From Eucalyptus grandis (lineage: Eukaryota > Streptophyta > Magnoliopsida > Myrtales > Myrtaceae): 64,000 bases of DNA. The stretch is taken from NCBI RefSeq assembly GCF_016545825.1, contig NC_052618.1:35720196-35784195 (forward strand), given 5' to 3'. The notes under the pieces were generated by a model. It was given only the letters and a program-made list of their open reading frames with translations. It had not been told where the DNA came from and did no database searches. The translations under genes and the position numbers were made by a program. Positions 32,974 through 45,068 of the stretch are shown here, piece after piece (the first letter of the stretch is position 1; each line of letters opens with the position of its first letter).

Positions 32974-35497
32974 CTCATACAACATATGTATATATAATGC
33001 GCTAAGTAATCGAAACACAAGGGTCCAAATTATAAGGTCAAATTGTTATGACACGTCCCATTTTGTGCTACATAATTTTGTCCCATAATTAGGTGCAATT
33101 ATTTCGATCATCCAAGCGTGTTCCAATTAGTTACAACCCAACAACCATGACCGACTCAACAATCGAGCGGTCATCTAGCATAGCCAAACGTCGTCTCACC
33201 TCATCGAGTACGGTAACATCTACATCTAGACGGCATTCCTGAAGGAGTATCGGCCAAGCCTCCACTGCAACCAGTATCCGTTGACATGGGGCATTCTCGA
33301 AGGAGTATCGTTTGGTGTAAACGCTCGTGACAGGTTCTCATAACGATCACACGCTCATCTAGGTCCGACCAAGGACATCGTGCTTTGCATTCAAATGTCT
33401 CAATTTAAAATAATGTACTTGGCCTATTTTCTTCTTATTAAAAACACCCGGTAAAATAGGTGTCCGTGGACAAATGGTCAAATCGATCCATAAAGCGTGT
33501 CCATGATTTTATTCTCCCATTTAAAAACCTTTTTGGCTTCAAAAATCGACACCCGCTATTTTTCTAATTAAATACCAAAATTCCATATTTTTGAGATAAT
33601 AAATAAAAAATTATCAATCAGCATCCAATTGCATAAATTAGCACTTAATTGAAAAAACCAACTACACCACAACGATCGGTATGAAATTCTAACAACCGGC
33701 CATCTCGGTATAATTTTCACTAATTAATAAATAATTAAATAAATTGCATTTAAATAAATAAATTGCAAAATAATTAAACAAAATCACTAATTAATCTACC
33801 TAAGCTAATCTAACCACCTAATAAACTAAATTAATCTAACATACTAAGCTAACTAAATGAACTAACTAACTATCTAACCACCTAATTGCCTAATTAAATA
33901 ATCATAACCAATTTAATTAAGCTCATTATCCCTCACTAATCCTAATTAGCCTAACTAACCCACTAATTAGCCACTAATCCACCCTTAATAGTAATTAGCA
34001 CCATAATTAGGAATTATGAGATAAACTCACCGGATTAGCGAATGAACCAGTTCATGGTGACAGCGGCATGACGACGACCAAGACTCAAGTCTAGGGCAAT
34101 GCCAAGAGAGGCTCGGAAGGGCTTGAAAATAGCCACAAGGCCCTCGGCTTGGGCTAGCCTTCCATTCTGTGGACTGAACCAAGAGGCCGGTCGAACGGCT
34201 TGGCTAGTGTGGGAATGGGTAAGGCAGGTTGGTGGAGTTACTGGCGAGCTAGATGGCATTGTTGGCTTGGTGAACATGAGCAGGGATAGCTCGGCGACGC
34301 GAGCGAGAGGTGGAGCAGGCGGGCTAGACGTTGGCTTGAGGATGGCTCGCGGGCATGCGAACGGCCACACTAGGCGGGCTGCTGGACTGAAAACGGTGGC
34401 TTGAAGGGCTAGTGGCTGATCTAATGAAGCAAGTTGCAGCTCAACAATGGCAGAGGAAGAAGAAGAAGGGAAAAGGCAGCATCAATAGGGCTTCTATTGG
34501 GCTGGTTGAAAATCCTAGGAGAAGAAAAGGGAGAAAGGGGACCAAGGGGGGACAAATGGCCTTAAAAGTCCACCTTAATATCTCAAACACTTGAGTGAAG
34601 CCCCACAAGTCCACAGCCCTTATCCAACAGTCATCTCCCCTTTCAATCTTCCTAAGCAAGCCAAGTTGATGGCCAAATGTTGCAGCCCCCCTAGCCTACT
34701 AATTTCAAGCATTTTCTCATCAATTCAACTCAATTTCACACCAATCAACCTCCAATTGATGGCCAAAGTGCTGAGGAGGAAGCACCAACTAGTCCCTTTT
34801 GAAGGCCAAAAATCCACACCAAAATGACCCTCCAAATTTCCCAGTTTTAATTCGTCCAATTTTGATTTTTCGCTGAAAATCTAGGCTCGCCGAAAATTAT
34901 TCAAAGGATAAGTCGACGTCTTAAAAATAAATCGTGACACACTAGAACTTTTGATTCCTGAAACCGGGTTCAATTTCGTAATTAATTTCAATCAAACATG
35001 ATTTTAGTGTGACCTAACATACTTGGTAACTTTTAGAATTTTTAGCGTGTTTGATCCATGGTCAATTATTTTCAATTCACATTGTGCATCTTTGACACAT
35101 AGGCAACTCTCGGTTGTTGAAAAAAATCTCAAGGTTTCAATTACGGGCACTGAGTACCGAATTAATAAAAAAATTGATTTAGTGCCGTTTGACACGAATT
35201 TTGCAATTAGGTAGAATCACTCACACTTTAATTACATGCCTCTATGTAGAATGGACCTATCTCCAGTCTCTAATCGATTTTTAATGGGGCCGTAATAACT
35301 CTTGCAGATTAGCACGGTCGAGCAGTCGATTTCTGATCGAGTTCTCAAGTTGGTCATGTTTATATCCCTTAATAGCTTCACCTGATAGATTAGTTATCTC
35401 GTGAGTGACCAACTTAAAAAAAAAAAAAAATTATAGGTGTGTCACTAAAAAGCTCATTTCATATAATCAGTATAAGGTCGAAAATCAGGATGTCACA

Positions 35498-37790
35498 ATC
35501 CATCTAGTCGGAGAAGATTACCCTATTCACTAAAAATATGAAAATGATATTGCCACATAAATCTTCCAAGATTTTCAACAATAACATTATCTTAGATCAG
35601 CCTAAAGATTTCTGGCGGGCATGAATATGAAGGCCACTTGGGATTTATTTCTTGAGTCTTGAAACCGCCTCGTGGATTCCTTCCCACATACATATTTATG
35701 GATATGATAGCTGCAAATTCTTTTGGTCTGGTCAGAAAATTAGCAAGTATATTCTTTTTTCCCGCAGTATGTTTGGTCTCAAAGGAATACTTTGAAAACC
35801 ATTCTCCCATCTAAGAAGTTGTGAATGTGGAATTTGTTTCTACTTGAACTTCAACATTTAAGAGAATGAGGACATATCCATCTTTACAAGGAAATGATGT
35901 CTTATAAGATGAAATTCAAACTTTTTGATGCCTTATTTTACTATCAATATTTCTTTGAACGTAGAGTGATAATGCATTTCTGTTGGTATAAATCTTCCAC
36001 TCTTATGACCACAAACTTGTCACTTTCCATTAATTTCTTCAAGAGGAACAGCACCATAGTATTCATCATTGGCATCTATCTATAAAATCTTTTTCCCATA
36101 TAAAGGGATTTGTAATGGAGTAAGTTACTATAAAATTCTTTAAGCCTGCGTATAGATTTAGTTTGCTATGGTCCCCACAATGGAGTATCTTTCTTGAGCA
36201 TTTGTTGCAGTGAACTTACAAACTCTATGATTTTTGAGACAAAATCCTTGAGATAGGTAAATATCCTAAGGAATTGTTGGATCTGCTTGTGGGAAATATT
36301 TTCATCTAGAAATCTCTATAATTCCTTAGGGATATGAAGATCAGGATAATAAGTTCCATCTTTGAGATGTATCCCAAGAAATTCAATTTCTTTCTAGGCA
36401 ATGATCATTTTCTTTAGAGATAATATAATGCCATGCTTTCGCACTAGGTTTGCAAATTGAGCTAATAATTTACAATGAGAATCCTCATCTAGACTATAAA
36501 TGAGGATATCGTTAATTTACAATGAAAAATTATGTACATATTTTGAAACAATGAAGAAGCTGTTTTAAGGCCACAAGGGAGCACTGTCCACTCGAAATGT
36601 TGATTTGGAACACAAAATCCAGTTTTGTACCTATTTTGAGGGTGAATTCTCAACTACCAAAATCCAGCCTTAAGATCAAACTTGGAATATACTTTGGCCA
36701 TGGTGAGACTAGAGAATAAAGAATTTTGATAAGGTAGAGGAAACTTATCATCTTATAAAAATTGATTAAGAGGCTGATAATTGATAACCAATCTTGTTTT
36801 TTCTCTATTTTACTCCGCTCACTTGTTAACATAAAATGCTTCAAAAGCCCATTGAGAATTTGAAGGCTCAATCAATCTTTAATGAAGCAAATTCGAGCAT
36901 TCCTTCCGTGCCTAAAAGCAAATGTTTTGAATTCATTTCAGAGTGACTAGCTTTGGTGGGATTAATATCATCATTTTTCTTGAAAGGAAGATTGATGAAA
37001 AAATCAAGATTTTTCCACACAGGGTTGGAGCATTTTTGGATAAAGTCTAAATGAGAGTTTGCACATATCCCAAGAATGGTTTGTAGAATTGGATCCAAAA
37101 TGTTCATTTGAAGAATGAAAAATCTTTGGATATCTATAAATTCTTGGAACCGCCCTTTGAACCGTAGTCCATTAGGCACAATTCTAAGTTTAGAAATTTG
37201 TGTAACGATATCTTAATTAATTATGATATCTTTATCTAGTGAACTCAAACCAAAGATTTTGGTGGTAATTGAACACCGGGGAAAGAATTGTATAGAGATC
37301 GGTTTGCTTCAAACTCTTGTAGTAAATGTATCTCCAGAAGCAAAATTAAAATACCGGGTGTATGACGTCCAATAATTTTCTGGGCACTAGCTCTAGTGTC
37401 GACGAGGGCAATGAGGGAAATAGGATTATCATACTTAGATGGGTATAATTTTACGGGAAATATGGAAGGATATAAAGAGTGTATGCAATAAAATCTTGGA
37501 TTGTGAGGGGTTTTAGAGAAGAAGAATGCCTCTTCTTCAGGTTCTTCTAATGAGTTTTTAGTGTCACTAGTTTGTGACCATATCTAGATGGCACATACAG
37601 TATGTTTGGTTGGTTCATCTTCAAAGGAGAAGATTGATTCAACATCATCATCTTGGAGTGATACTCCAATTTGCTTCTCTATCTTTTGAATTAATGGTAA
37701 TTCTACCTTTGGATAATTCCCAGTAAAATGGCCTTTCTTGTTGCAAATGTAGCACCTGTCAGATTTTTTACATCTTCCAAATGAATTAAG
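35498..37790 (-). pseudogene. Endogenous caulimovirid (Florendovirus-like), coat/protease/RT/RNase H remnant
   Basis: Minus strand, in viral order. A coat-type zinc knuckle CYICNKKGHFTGNY (37740; the last Cys is Tyr). A protease-to-RT part with DPILQTILGICANSHLDFI. RT blocks including NQHFEWTVLPCGLKTASSLF near 36560 and a degraded active site INDILIYSLDED near 36500, where the first Asp of the catalytic pair is Asn. Then the RNase H end WFSKYSFETKHTAGKKNI at 35800. Many stops and shifts make it inactive. It is a fossil of a plant DNA pararetrovirus integrated in the chromosome. The genus assignment is from overall resemblance and is tentative. Confidence 0.82.
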
Positions 37791-39228
37791 GCTTATCATG
37801 ATAACCTATTGTAGCCTACAATATCCTATCTCGATAACCTATTAGAAACACATGATAACCTATAACCATAACCTATCAGCAAAACCTATCCTAATAACCT
37901 ATCGGCAAAGCATGATAACCAATACCAATAACCTATCGGCAAAACATAATAACCTATCCAAACCTATGATCACTTATCATGCAAAACCCACTTATCACAT
38001 CAACAAAACATCATTTAACCTTAATCTAGCCCTAAACTAACTCCGAAATGCAATAACAACCCTATTCAAGGGCTAGAAAGCCACTCACTCCCGATTCCAA
38101 GCTTGGCAAGTGACGGTGGAGGTGCAACAAGGGTTGGATGGCTGTTATGGTGCTCGGCGATGGCTAGTCACCTTCCAAAGTGATCACAGCAAGGATGGGG
38201 TTGGCGGCACGTCTCATGATGAGGTTTGGCAAGGCTTAGCGGTGGTTGGTTGGTGCTTGGCAGCCCAAGACAAAGCTAAAACAGCCAAGGGACAGTGGCG
38301 TGAGGTGGTGAGGACAATGGTTCAACTACGGCGATGGTGAGGGCGTACGATTTCCGATGGTTCATGATGGCTCCAACCAAGAGGGAAAAGAGAGGGATAT
38401 GGGTGTGAGATGAGGGATGGGGCGGATGAGAGGGCTCAATTGGTGCAAGGAAATGGAGGGAGAGAGAGTGAGTGAAAATTCGTCCAAAGGGTTGGAGAGA
38501 GAGAGAAAGTGAGAGAAATGAAAGAATGAGAGAGAAAATGGGTGGTTGAATGAGCTAGGGGAGAGGGACAAATATTGCTGCACAAGTCAAGATCATTGGA
38601 TGGCCAAGATATATCCTTGCTTCCCAAGACAAGAATGGAGGGCCAAGATTGCTTCTTGCTTTACTTCCTCCGCAAGTTATATTAATGCTATTTAATGCGC
38701 ATTAATGAACTCATCATGTCTAGGCTAGAAAATAAGATAGGTAGGCTTAGCTAGGTAGGGTAGGTTAGGCATGTCATCATCTTCTCTCTCCTCTCCTTAT
38801 TGGGCGCCCATTTCTTGTTTTATTAGGTAGAAGGGTAAAATGATAATTTTACAAGTCTTGGGTACTATTCATGCACATGGGCATTACTAAGGGACTTGAA
38901 AAGACCAAAAAGGGCTTGGGTGGCCCATGAGCTCCTTTAGGCATCCCATCTTGGGTGTAAGGCCCATTGGGTTACCCACCTTGCGCTTGGGCCCATTGGG
39001 CTAGTCCTTCATGGGTCCAAGCCATTGGGCCCACTTGAGTCCTCATCTGTGGCCCATTTCCATGTTTCCAAATCATTACATCCCCGTTGATGAAAAATCG
39101 AGTTTTTGCCCCAAAGTGGTCTTTTTGGCATTTTCATGGCTTATTGATCCCCATTGCAATCTTGCTTTGAAGATTTGCCATTATTGTAATCCCATTTCGA
39201 AAATTAGGGTCGAATTGAGGATGTCACA
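37791..39228 (-). mobile_element. TE-H: truncated LTR of the TE-G family
   Basis: On the minus strand it begins TGTGACATCCTCAATTCGAC at 39228 and follows TE-G through CTCGATTTTTCAT, AAATGGGCCACA and the CTAGGTAGG/TTAGCCTA region to the gataag-type repeats, where it ends. The 3' half of the LTR and any target duplication are missing. The left junction lies against the viral zinc-knuckle segment. Confidence 0.75.
37795..37985 (-). repeat. Degenerate ATAACCTAT(CGGCAAAACATG) repeat
   Basis: About seven imperfect units of 20-30 bp built on ATAACCTATCGGCAAAACAT. TE-G has the related gataagtg/ctatcatgg repeats at 59510-59760. Confidence 0.8.
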
Positions 39229-40120
39229 TCTTGACAGCACCTTTCTTCACTTACTAGGTTTCTCCCCATCTTAGCAAACCAAATGGAGGTTTCTCTTCTT
39301 ATTGAAAACATAAGAATAAATATCTTCTTAGCATTTGCCTGTACAATTTGGGAAACCTATTTTGATGCCATTTGTCATTGGCCAAAAGTTTCTTAGCCAA
39401 GGATGGGCCATTGCAGTGTGTAATGAACTAAGAACACCAAACCAACCCTCCCCAGAAGAATGTTCTTGACGGTGGTATGGCGAATCACATCTTCATACCA
39501 AATTGAAGCATGCCCAATTCAACTCAAACATCTAGTTGTGCAAGCAAGACATATATATCACTCCAGTACATTAATCAATTTTGGCCTTTTATGGCCATCA
39601 TTACGAGAACAACATTATCTATTGATCAATTTGTGTATGAGAAGCTAACCTTACCTTTAGAGATCCTTCAAGATGATTATTATCCCATCATTGGATTCCT
39701 AAGACAAATACCCTAACACCACTTCCATGAACTAGTTATATCATCCCTTTGACATCTCTCACTCTTCACTTTGATACAACAAAGCCCCACTTTTTAGTCC
39801 ACGTGATAACGGGGGAAAGCGGTCCTTGACACTTGCATAATGCGTGATTTGCATGCATTTTTGAATATTAGTCCAATAGAAAGTTTAGAAACTAATGTAA
39901 TTAAAAGGGTTTTCTTCTTCTTTTTTATAAAAAAAATTGTTAATAACCTATTTCTATTCCAGGTGTCGTTTCAGAATCCCTACTTAACCTAAGTCTTGAT
40001 TTAGTAAACCATCAGCTGTGGCAGTGGTTAAAATGGACTTGTCGGTCCGCCTCTGGCTGCTAGTGGATGCTCCTCTTTTAATGCTAATATAAAAACTCTC
40101 TAAGCGGAGCAATCACAATT
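39229..40120. other. Unassigned region, one unrecognised reading frame
   Basis: A plus-strand frame at 39510-39716 reads protein-like (for example SIDQFVYEKLTLPLEILQDD) but I recognise no family and see no promoter or splice sites. Otherwise AT-rich and featureless. It could hold further viral or host exon remnants. Confidence 0.35.
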
Positions 40121-40122
40121 AA

Positions 40123-40418
40123 TTTCCAACCTCTCGAAAGCACGTGCCAACCGTCCTTTACTAACCTTCGATTATTCAATTTCTTTACATATGCCATTTA
40201 TTACTTTGTGAATAAACAAGCTTTCAACCTCTCGAAAGCACGTGCCACCCTTCCTTTACTGACCTTCGATTATTCAATTTTTTTTACATATGCCATTTAT
40301 TACTTTGTGAATAAACAAGCTTCCAAGCTCTCGAAAGCACGTGCCGCCCGTCCTTTACTGACCTTCGATTAATCAATTTCTTTACATATGCCATTTATTA
40401 CTTTGTGAATAAACAAGC
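40123..40418. repeat. Three tandem copies of a 98-bp unit
   Basis: Units begin at about 40123, 40221 and 40320. Each carries CTCGAAAGCACGTGCC, CGTCCTTTACTGACC and TATGCCATTTATTACTTTGT. Copies differ at only a few sites. Each unit contains a CACGTG G-box core. The array ends 2.3 kb upstream of the squalene synthase start. Confidence 0.93.
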
Positions 40419-40542
40419 ATGGGCCGTTTCTTCCTCCAACGATTCAGGGGTCATTTAGTGAAAAATGATAGAGTTGACCGTACGGCACGACCTATGTCCT
40501 GAGTAAGGAGGAAAGGGAAGAAAAAGGATCAAGTTGCATATA

Positions 40543-41348
40543 GGGCCTGTTTGGTTCAGCATTGCAAATGCTCATTTGGAATTTAAAGTCCTTTGGCCAA
40601 ATGGAAACGCATTTGGTTCGTATTTTTGCGCAACTTTGGCAAGATGCAATTGCATCTCCAAAGGAGTCTAAAGGCCTTTAGCCCAATGGAGCTCTTGGGG
40701 TGCATTGGCAAGTTGCATCCTGGGAATGCAAGTAGCTTGGTTACTGTTCATCTTCTCCAACCTCTCCAAGCTGCTGATCGAGGCCGACGACCATCGGCGA
40801 AGGGATGGCGCGCGCCAGCAACCGCCGCCTGAGCGTCGCCCGACCCCATCGACCATCGCCTGGGGTCGCCGGACCTTAGGCGACGCCTGGATCTCGTGAC
40901 CCGGGGTCGGCAACAATCGAGGGTCGCACGACCGCGAGCGGCCGCCGCATGCGGCCGTCGTCTCCTAGGTCGCGCGACCCGGGCGACGACCGCCCGAGGT
41001 CGTGCGACCCAGCGGCCAGATCCGCCATCCGCCGCCGGCGCGACCCCGGCGACCGCCGCTGAGGTCGCGTGACCCTAGGCGACGGTTGCCCGAGGTCGCG
41101 CGACCTAGACGCGGCCAGATCCGGCCGCCGGGATTTCAAAAAAAGAAAAATAGAATTTTTTTTTTTTTTTTTTTTAAATTTAATAAAAGTGATTTATAAA
41201 TGTAAATTTTACCAAACGGTATTTTGGCCAAAGTTGTATTTCAATACAAATTTTACCAAACGATATTTGCATTTCGGAAAACCCCATTCACCCAAAGGTA
41301 TTTGCATTTTGGCAAATGCATTCCCCAAAAGCCGAACCAAACGGGCCC
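40543..41348. mobile_element. Tourist/PIF-Harbinger-like MITE
   Basis: Ends GGGCCTGTTTGGTTC and (reverse) GGGCCCGTTTGGTTC with a 3-bp duplication ATA (40540-40542, 41349-41351). Subterminal regions also pair (GCATTTGCAA/TTTGGCAAATGC). No transposase. A GC-rich core (40770-41130) is embedded between normal-composition arms. Confidence 0.88.
40770..41130. repeat. GC-rich palindromic array inside the Harbinger-like MITE
   Basis: Repeated GGTCGCGCGACC-type palindromes (near 40925, 40970, 41000, 41065, 41095) spaced about 30-40 bp with GGCGACGRCCGCC between them. The two arms of the element are AT-rich by contrast, and a 20-base T-run follows at 41156. Confidence 0.85.
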
Positions 41349-41351
41349 ATA

Positions 41352-42703
41352 GTCTTTACTCAAATGTCTAGGAGAGCAGCAAAAGTGTTTGGGTAGATTC
41401 TAGTTTACATCATTCTAGTTTTTCTTTTCCTTCGTGGTATAGCATTCTCACTATGATATTACACACGACGAATCATTGCAGTGTACTTTTGTTGAAGATC
41501 TTTTGTGCGATGTGCATTTAGAAATAACGTCAAATGAAAAATTCTAAAATTAGTTTGATAGTTAGGAAATGGATTTTTAGTTTTAAAATAAAGGTTCCGT
41601 AACAGACTTGCGTGAGAGTAGACATGCGACACGTGTTTACTTACATGTGTCATCAATTTAAGTTTTGGCTTCAATCTTATATGGTCGACGATTTGAAAAG
41701 ATATTTGATTAGTCTCGAGTTTACTTATCTGAAGTGGAGTTGTCTTCTCATAAAAGATAACGGAGACCATCTCACTTTATTAAGAAGAAACAGGAAAAGG
41801 GCCACACTAAATGGACGTCCGCGTTGGTTACATCCACTCCCATAAAATAAAAAGATAGAACCGCCCAAATATAGCGTCCCACCTTTCCCCTTCTCTAAAT
41901 GTGCTCATCCTGAGCAGACCCCATATGCGTCTCTCTATCCGACACCTCCCACGAGCACCACCCCTTGCCGCTTTTGGCTTCAAGGTTGAACCTCTTTAAC
42001 CGATGGGGCCGAGTTCGTTCTAAGTGGTTGATCTCTGGCTTACTCATCATCCTTGCGCAAGGTTGTCAAGGCCTGGGCTACCATCGTGGCCAGCTTGCTA
42101 GTCGTCGCCACAATGTTCTTCTTCACAGTCCAAAGTCAGCATCGTTAAAAAAGGGTCCATATCACAGCTCGCCCGCTAGAAGAGGTTTTGCGGCAATGCC
42201 TCTTTTGCATTTTCCCAGCTTCGAAATTGAATGTCACGAGTCACAACTTAATTTTTGATGAAGTGCACTCTACGAGGTTAGAGTGTCCTTGACTAGGCTG
42301 GATTCAATGAGGTTACAGGTCTCGGAGGTGGCACTGTGGAAGGCCAATGGCACAGACACAGAGGATGACCACACGCAACTTCGATTTTGACGACCTATAG
42401 CACCATCCCTGAGGTTTCTAGATCCTCTCTAACTTAGGCTTCGGGTTAATCTCTGTATCAACCGCTTAAAATGAAACGGAGGATCAGTTGATCAATGACT
42501 GTTTTGTTACCTAAAAATTGAAGCTATAAACAACGAAACAAATGTGCGGCTCTTTGAAGACATGAAAGCAAACGTAAAAGGTAACATTGTTTATTCCAAT
42601 CCCCGAGAAGCTTGCATTTAAACACTCAGTTTCGATCACCTTAAAAAACCTTCCCAGTTTTCTTTACCAGATTTCAATCTCTGTTTTCTCAAATCTCAAG
42701 TTC

Positions 42704-42705
<2 letters not shown>
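41352..42705. other. Upstream region of squalene synthase (copy 1)
   Basis: No coding gene. From about 41842 it is homologous to pieces of the second copy: 41842-42240 to 58137-58253, 42230-42360 to 62450-62580, and 42480-42705 to 62910-63110. It probably holds the promoter and 5' untranslated region. I could not fix a TATA box. Confidence 0.6.

Positions 42706-42765
<60 letters not shown>
42706..42765 (+). repeat. (GA)30 microsatellite before the start codon
   Basis: Pure AG repeat running directly into the ATG. The second copy has only a short impure GAGAGAGAGGGAGAG at 63113-63133, so the tract expanded in this copy or collapsed in the other. Confidence 0.97.
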
Positions 42766-42769
<4 letters not shown>

Positions 42770-43137
42770 GGAGTTTGGGAGCCGTTCTGAAGCATCCGGA
42801 GGATTTTCACCCGCTGCTAAAGCTGAAGATGGCAACGAGGAGTGCCGAGAAGTGGATCCCTCGGCGGGGTTTGGAAGCAACTCTGAAGCATCCGATGCCG
42901 AAGCTGAAAATGGTGGCGAGGAATGCCGGGAAGAACATCCCTCTTCGGAGTTTGGGAGAGATTCTGGAGCATCCGGAGGATTTCTACCCGCTGCTGAAAC
43001 TGAAGATGGCGGCGAGAAATGCCGAGATGCAGATACCTCAGCAGCCTCAGTGGAGATTCTGCTACTCCTTGCTTCCCAAGGTCTCCAGAAGCTTCGCTCT
43101 CCTCATCCAACAGCTCGGCACCGAGCTTCGCGATGTG
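42766..43137 (+). pseudogene. SQS: Squalene synthase exon 1 with triplicated N-terminal segment
   Basis: Starts [20 protein letters not shown] and ends [10 protein letters not shown]; the donor is GTGAGC at 43138. The segment [25 protein letters not shown] occurs three times in frame: from about 42773, 42869 and 42950, with spacings of 96 and 81 bp. Normal plant enzymes have it once. The third copy leads into the conserved [20 protein letters not shown]. The exon itself is open, and the start is fixed by the family's MGSLG start and by copy 2 at 63134. Confidence 0.92.
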
Positions 43138-43446
43138 GTGAGCGCGGTTTTGGATTTCAACGCACTCATGTTGTGGTCTGTTTTTGTTATTGTTTCTTTT
43201 TTGTCTGACTTTTGTTTTTTTTTTCTCAAGAAATTTGGACGACGGTGATGTAAACAAAGTAGGGCTAATTCGTGGGAGAGTTATGCATGATATATAAAAA
43301 GGATTGCGGATTAGTGGATTTAGTTTTCTCCTGTAATATTTTGTCATGTGTTAAATATTTTACATCGTTTGTTTAGGTTATATATAATTGTTATACACAT
43401 ATCCCCTCCACGTTTAAACTTAAACTTTTGGGCTGCACATTATAAT

Positions 43447-43703
43447 AAAGAAAACTACCAAAATAGTCCAAAAACTATTGCAATTGGGTCAATCAGTCCA
43501 TTCGACCAATTTTGGCTGACTGATGCTAAAAAATAATAAAATATTATTCAAAATATCCATATTAGCGTCGACCGTATCATGTAGGACGGCCAACATTGAC
43601 CAGTCGAAATTGGTCGGATGAATTGACGTAACATAAATGCTAAATGTTTAAGACTGAATTGGCACAATTACAATATGTTTAAAACTATTTTGGTAATTCT
43701 CCC
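43447..43703. mobile_element. Mutator-like MITE in intron 1
   Basis: A 257-bp element with inverted arms (AAAACTACCAAAATAGT... and, reversed, GGGAGAATTACCAAAATAGT...) and a perfect 9-bp duplication CATTATAAT (43438-43446, 43704-43712). The 9-bp size is that of Mutator-like elements. No coding capacity. Confidence 0.85.
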
Positions 43704-44643
43704 CATTATAATATGGTATCCTACCTAGATTCTACCTCAGTTCATTTCGCATAATTAAAAATTAACTTACTTCCCATTTTTTGGAAAACAAATAGGTTTG
43801 GATGATTTTTTTAAAGTTTAACAAAACAAAGAAAAATAATGGCAAAGGTAGAGTATGTGTCCGGTGATTTTGGCTTTTGGCTCACATTGTTCAGTTGTCA
43901 AATTTCTAATTTAAAAAAAAAAAACAATTTAATGCCACCACATTATGAACATCACTTCACGTTAGAACTTTTTAGAATTGTAAATTCAAGTGATAAATTT
44001 TCAAAAATTGTGACAGTAAAACGATCTTTCAAAAGTTTTAACACCAAAAAGGGCTGTGTATAAAAGCGACAGCATCAATACCTTTATTTTATCCAAATTT
44101 ATCATATCGTGAAGGGTCGAGAAATACAAAAGAATGAGGAAAAATGGCCAATTCTGGACTACTTGCGGAAGACAGAAGGCACACCAGCTTAGATAAAGCC
44201 AAGGGTCAATTTATCCTGCCAAAAGGAATTCGGGTTCATTCCTCTGTACGCTGAGGCTCGAGTAGCTTTTTTCTCTCATATATAACAAAGAATTGGTTAT
44301 ATCGTAAAGATGTCACGTTTATTGGTGAACAAGCTTCAAGGAGTGATTTCTTTCCCTTCCTAGAATTAGAACATCAGCTGTTGAAATTAAAAAGTCAAAG
44401 AAACTGCTGCAGGCTCTCCTGACATGAACCGCATCTAAGTATGATCTTGAATGGAATTGTGCGACGTTACTACTGATACCAATGCTGTCCTCATCCGTAG
44501 AGATTAGTGGCAAAGCTTCCCCTGGCTTGTCTGCCAATCAAAATGCAAAAATCTAATGTACTGTAAAGATTAGTGGCAAACGCCCCTCATAGCCCTTGCA
44601 AATGCCAATGGAATTGTGAGATTAGTTTCTTGCAATGTGTTTT

Positions 44644-45067
44644 TGATGTTTTTGATTGGTAATGGACTTAAAGCCCGTCCGCCCATGCTGGGCCCAAAAG
44701 GCCCAGCCCACGGGAATAAGGCCCGTGGATGGGGGAAGGTATAAAAGGGAGGAGAGAGAGAGAGAGAGATGACAATGTTTTGAAGAACGTACGTCTTCTT
44801 CTCTCCAACGTTCTCTCCCCCCTAAAACAAAAACAATAAGCAAACGGCGACACTGTCTTCCTTTCAAGGCTTCATCGGATTGAATAGGGCCAGATTTTCT
44901 TCCTCTTATTGGCGTCGGTGTCTAATCTGTGGCTAACAAGGTACACTCGACTCCGTGGTGTGCTTTACGATCGGTGATACGTGTTTTCCCGGGCCTCGTC
45001 TTCCGCATTGATTTAGGGGTTCGATTTAGTGTCGAATCCGGTTTTCGAGGATCCGTTATTCCCAACA
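44644..45067 (+). repeat. 5' LTR of TE-K
   Basis: Begins TGATGTTTTTGATTGG, has TATAAAAG at 44740-44747 followed by a GA tract, and ends TATTCCCAACA. The 3' LTR is at 51926-52338. Confidence 0.92.
44740..44747 (+). promoter_or_regulatory. TATA box of TE-K 5' LTR
   Basis: TATAAAAG 97 bp into the LTR, in a GC-rich context (GGCCCGTGGATGGGGGAAGG just upstream). The equivalent in the 3' LTR is at 52015-52022 and points into squalene synthase exon 2. Confidence 0.7.
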
Positions 45068-45068
45068 T

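Larger units (their letters stand above)
31243..35497 (-). mobile_element. TE-E: 4.26-kb solo LTR inside the viral remnant
   Basis: Plus-strand ends TGTCATGCCCCG ... GGATGTCACA, flanked by atccg (31238-31242) and atcca (35498-35502). On the minus strand it begins TGTGACATCCTG, like TE-G and the fragment at 37791-39228. It contains a nested hAT element (32121-32973) and long AT-rich tracts (33590-34010). No internal retroviral domain is present, so a solo LTR is the simplest reading. Reading frames at 34035-34830 show no domain. Confidence 0.85.

Noticed and set aside
40593..41139. Frames rich in Arg and Pro in the Tourist-like MITE
   Set aside because: Produced by GGTCGCGCGACC palindromes; no protein signature.
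43138..43248. Extension of the exon 1 frame to 160 residues
   Set aside because: It reads through the donor GTGAGC at 43138 into intron. Family alignment ends at GTELRDV.
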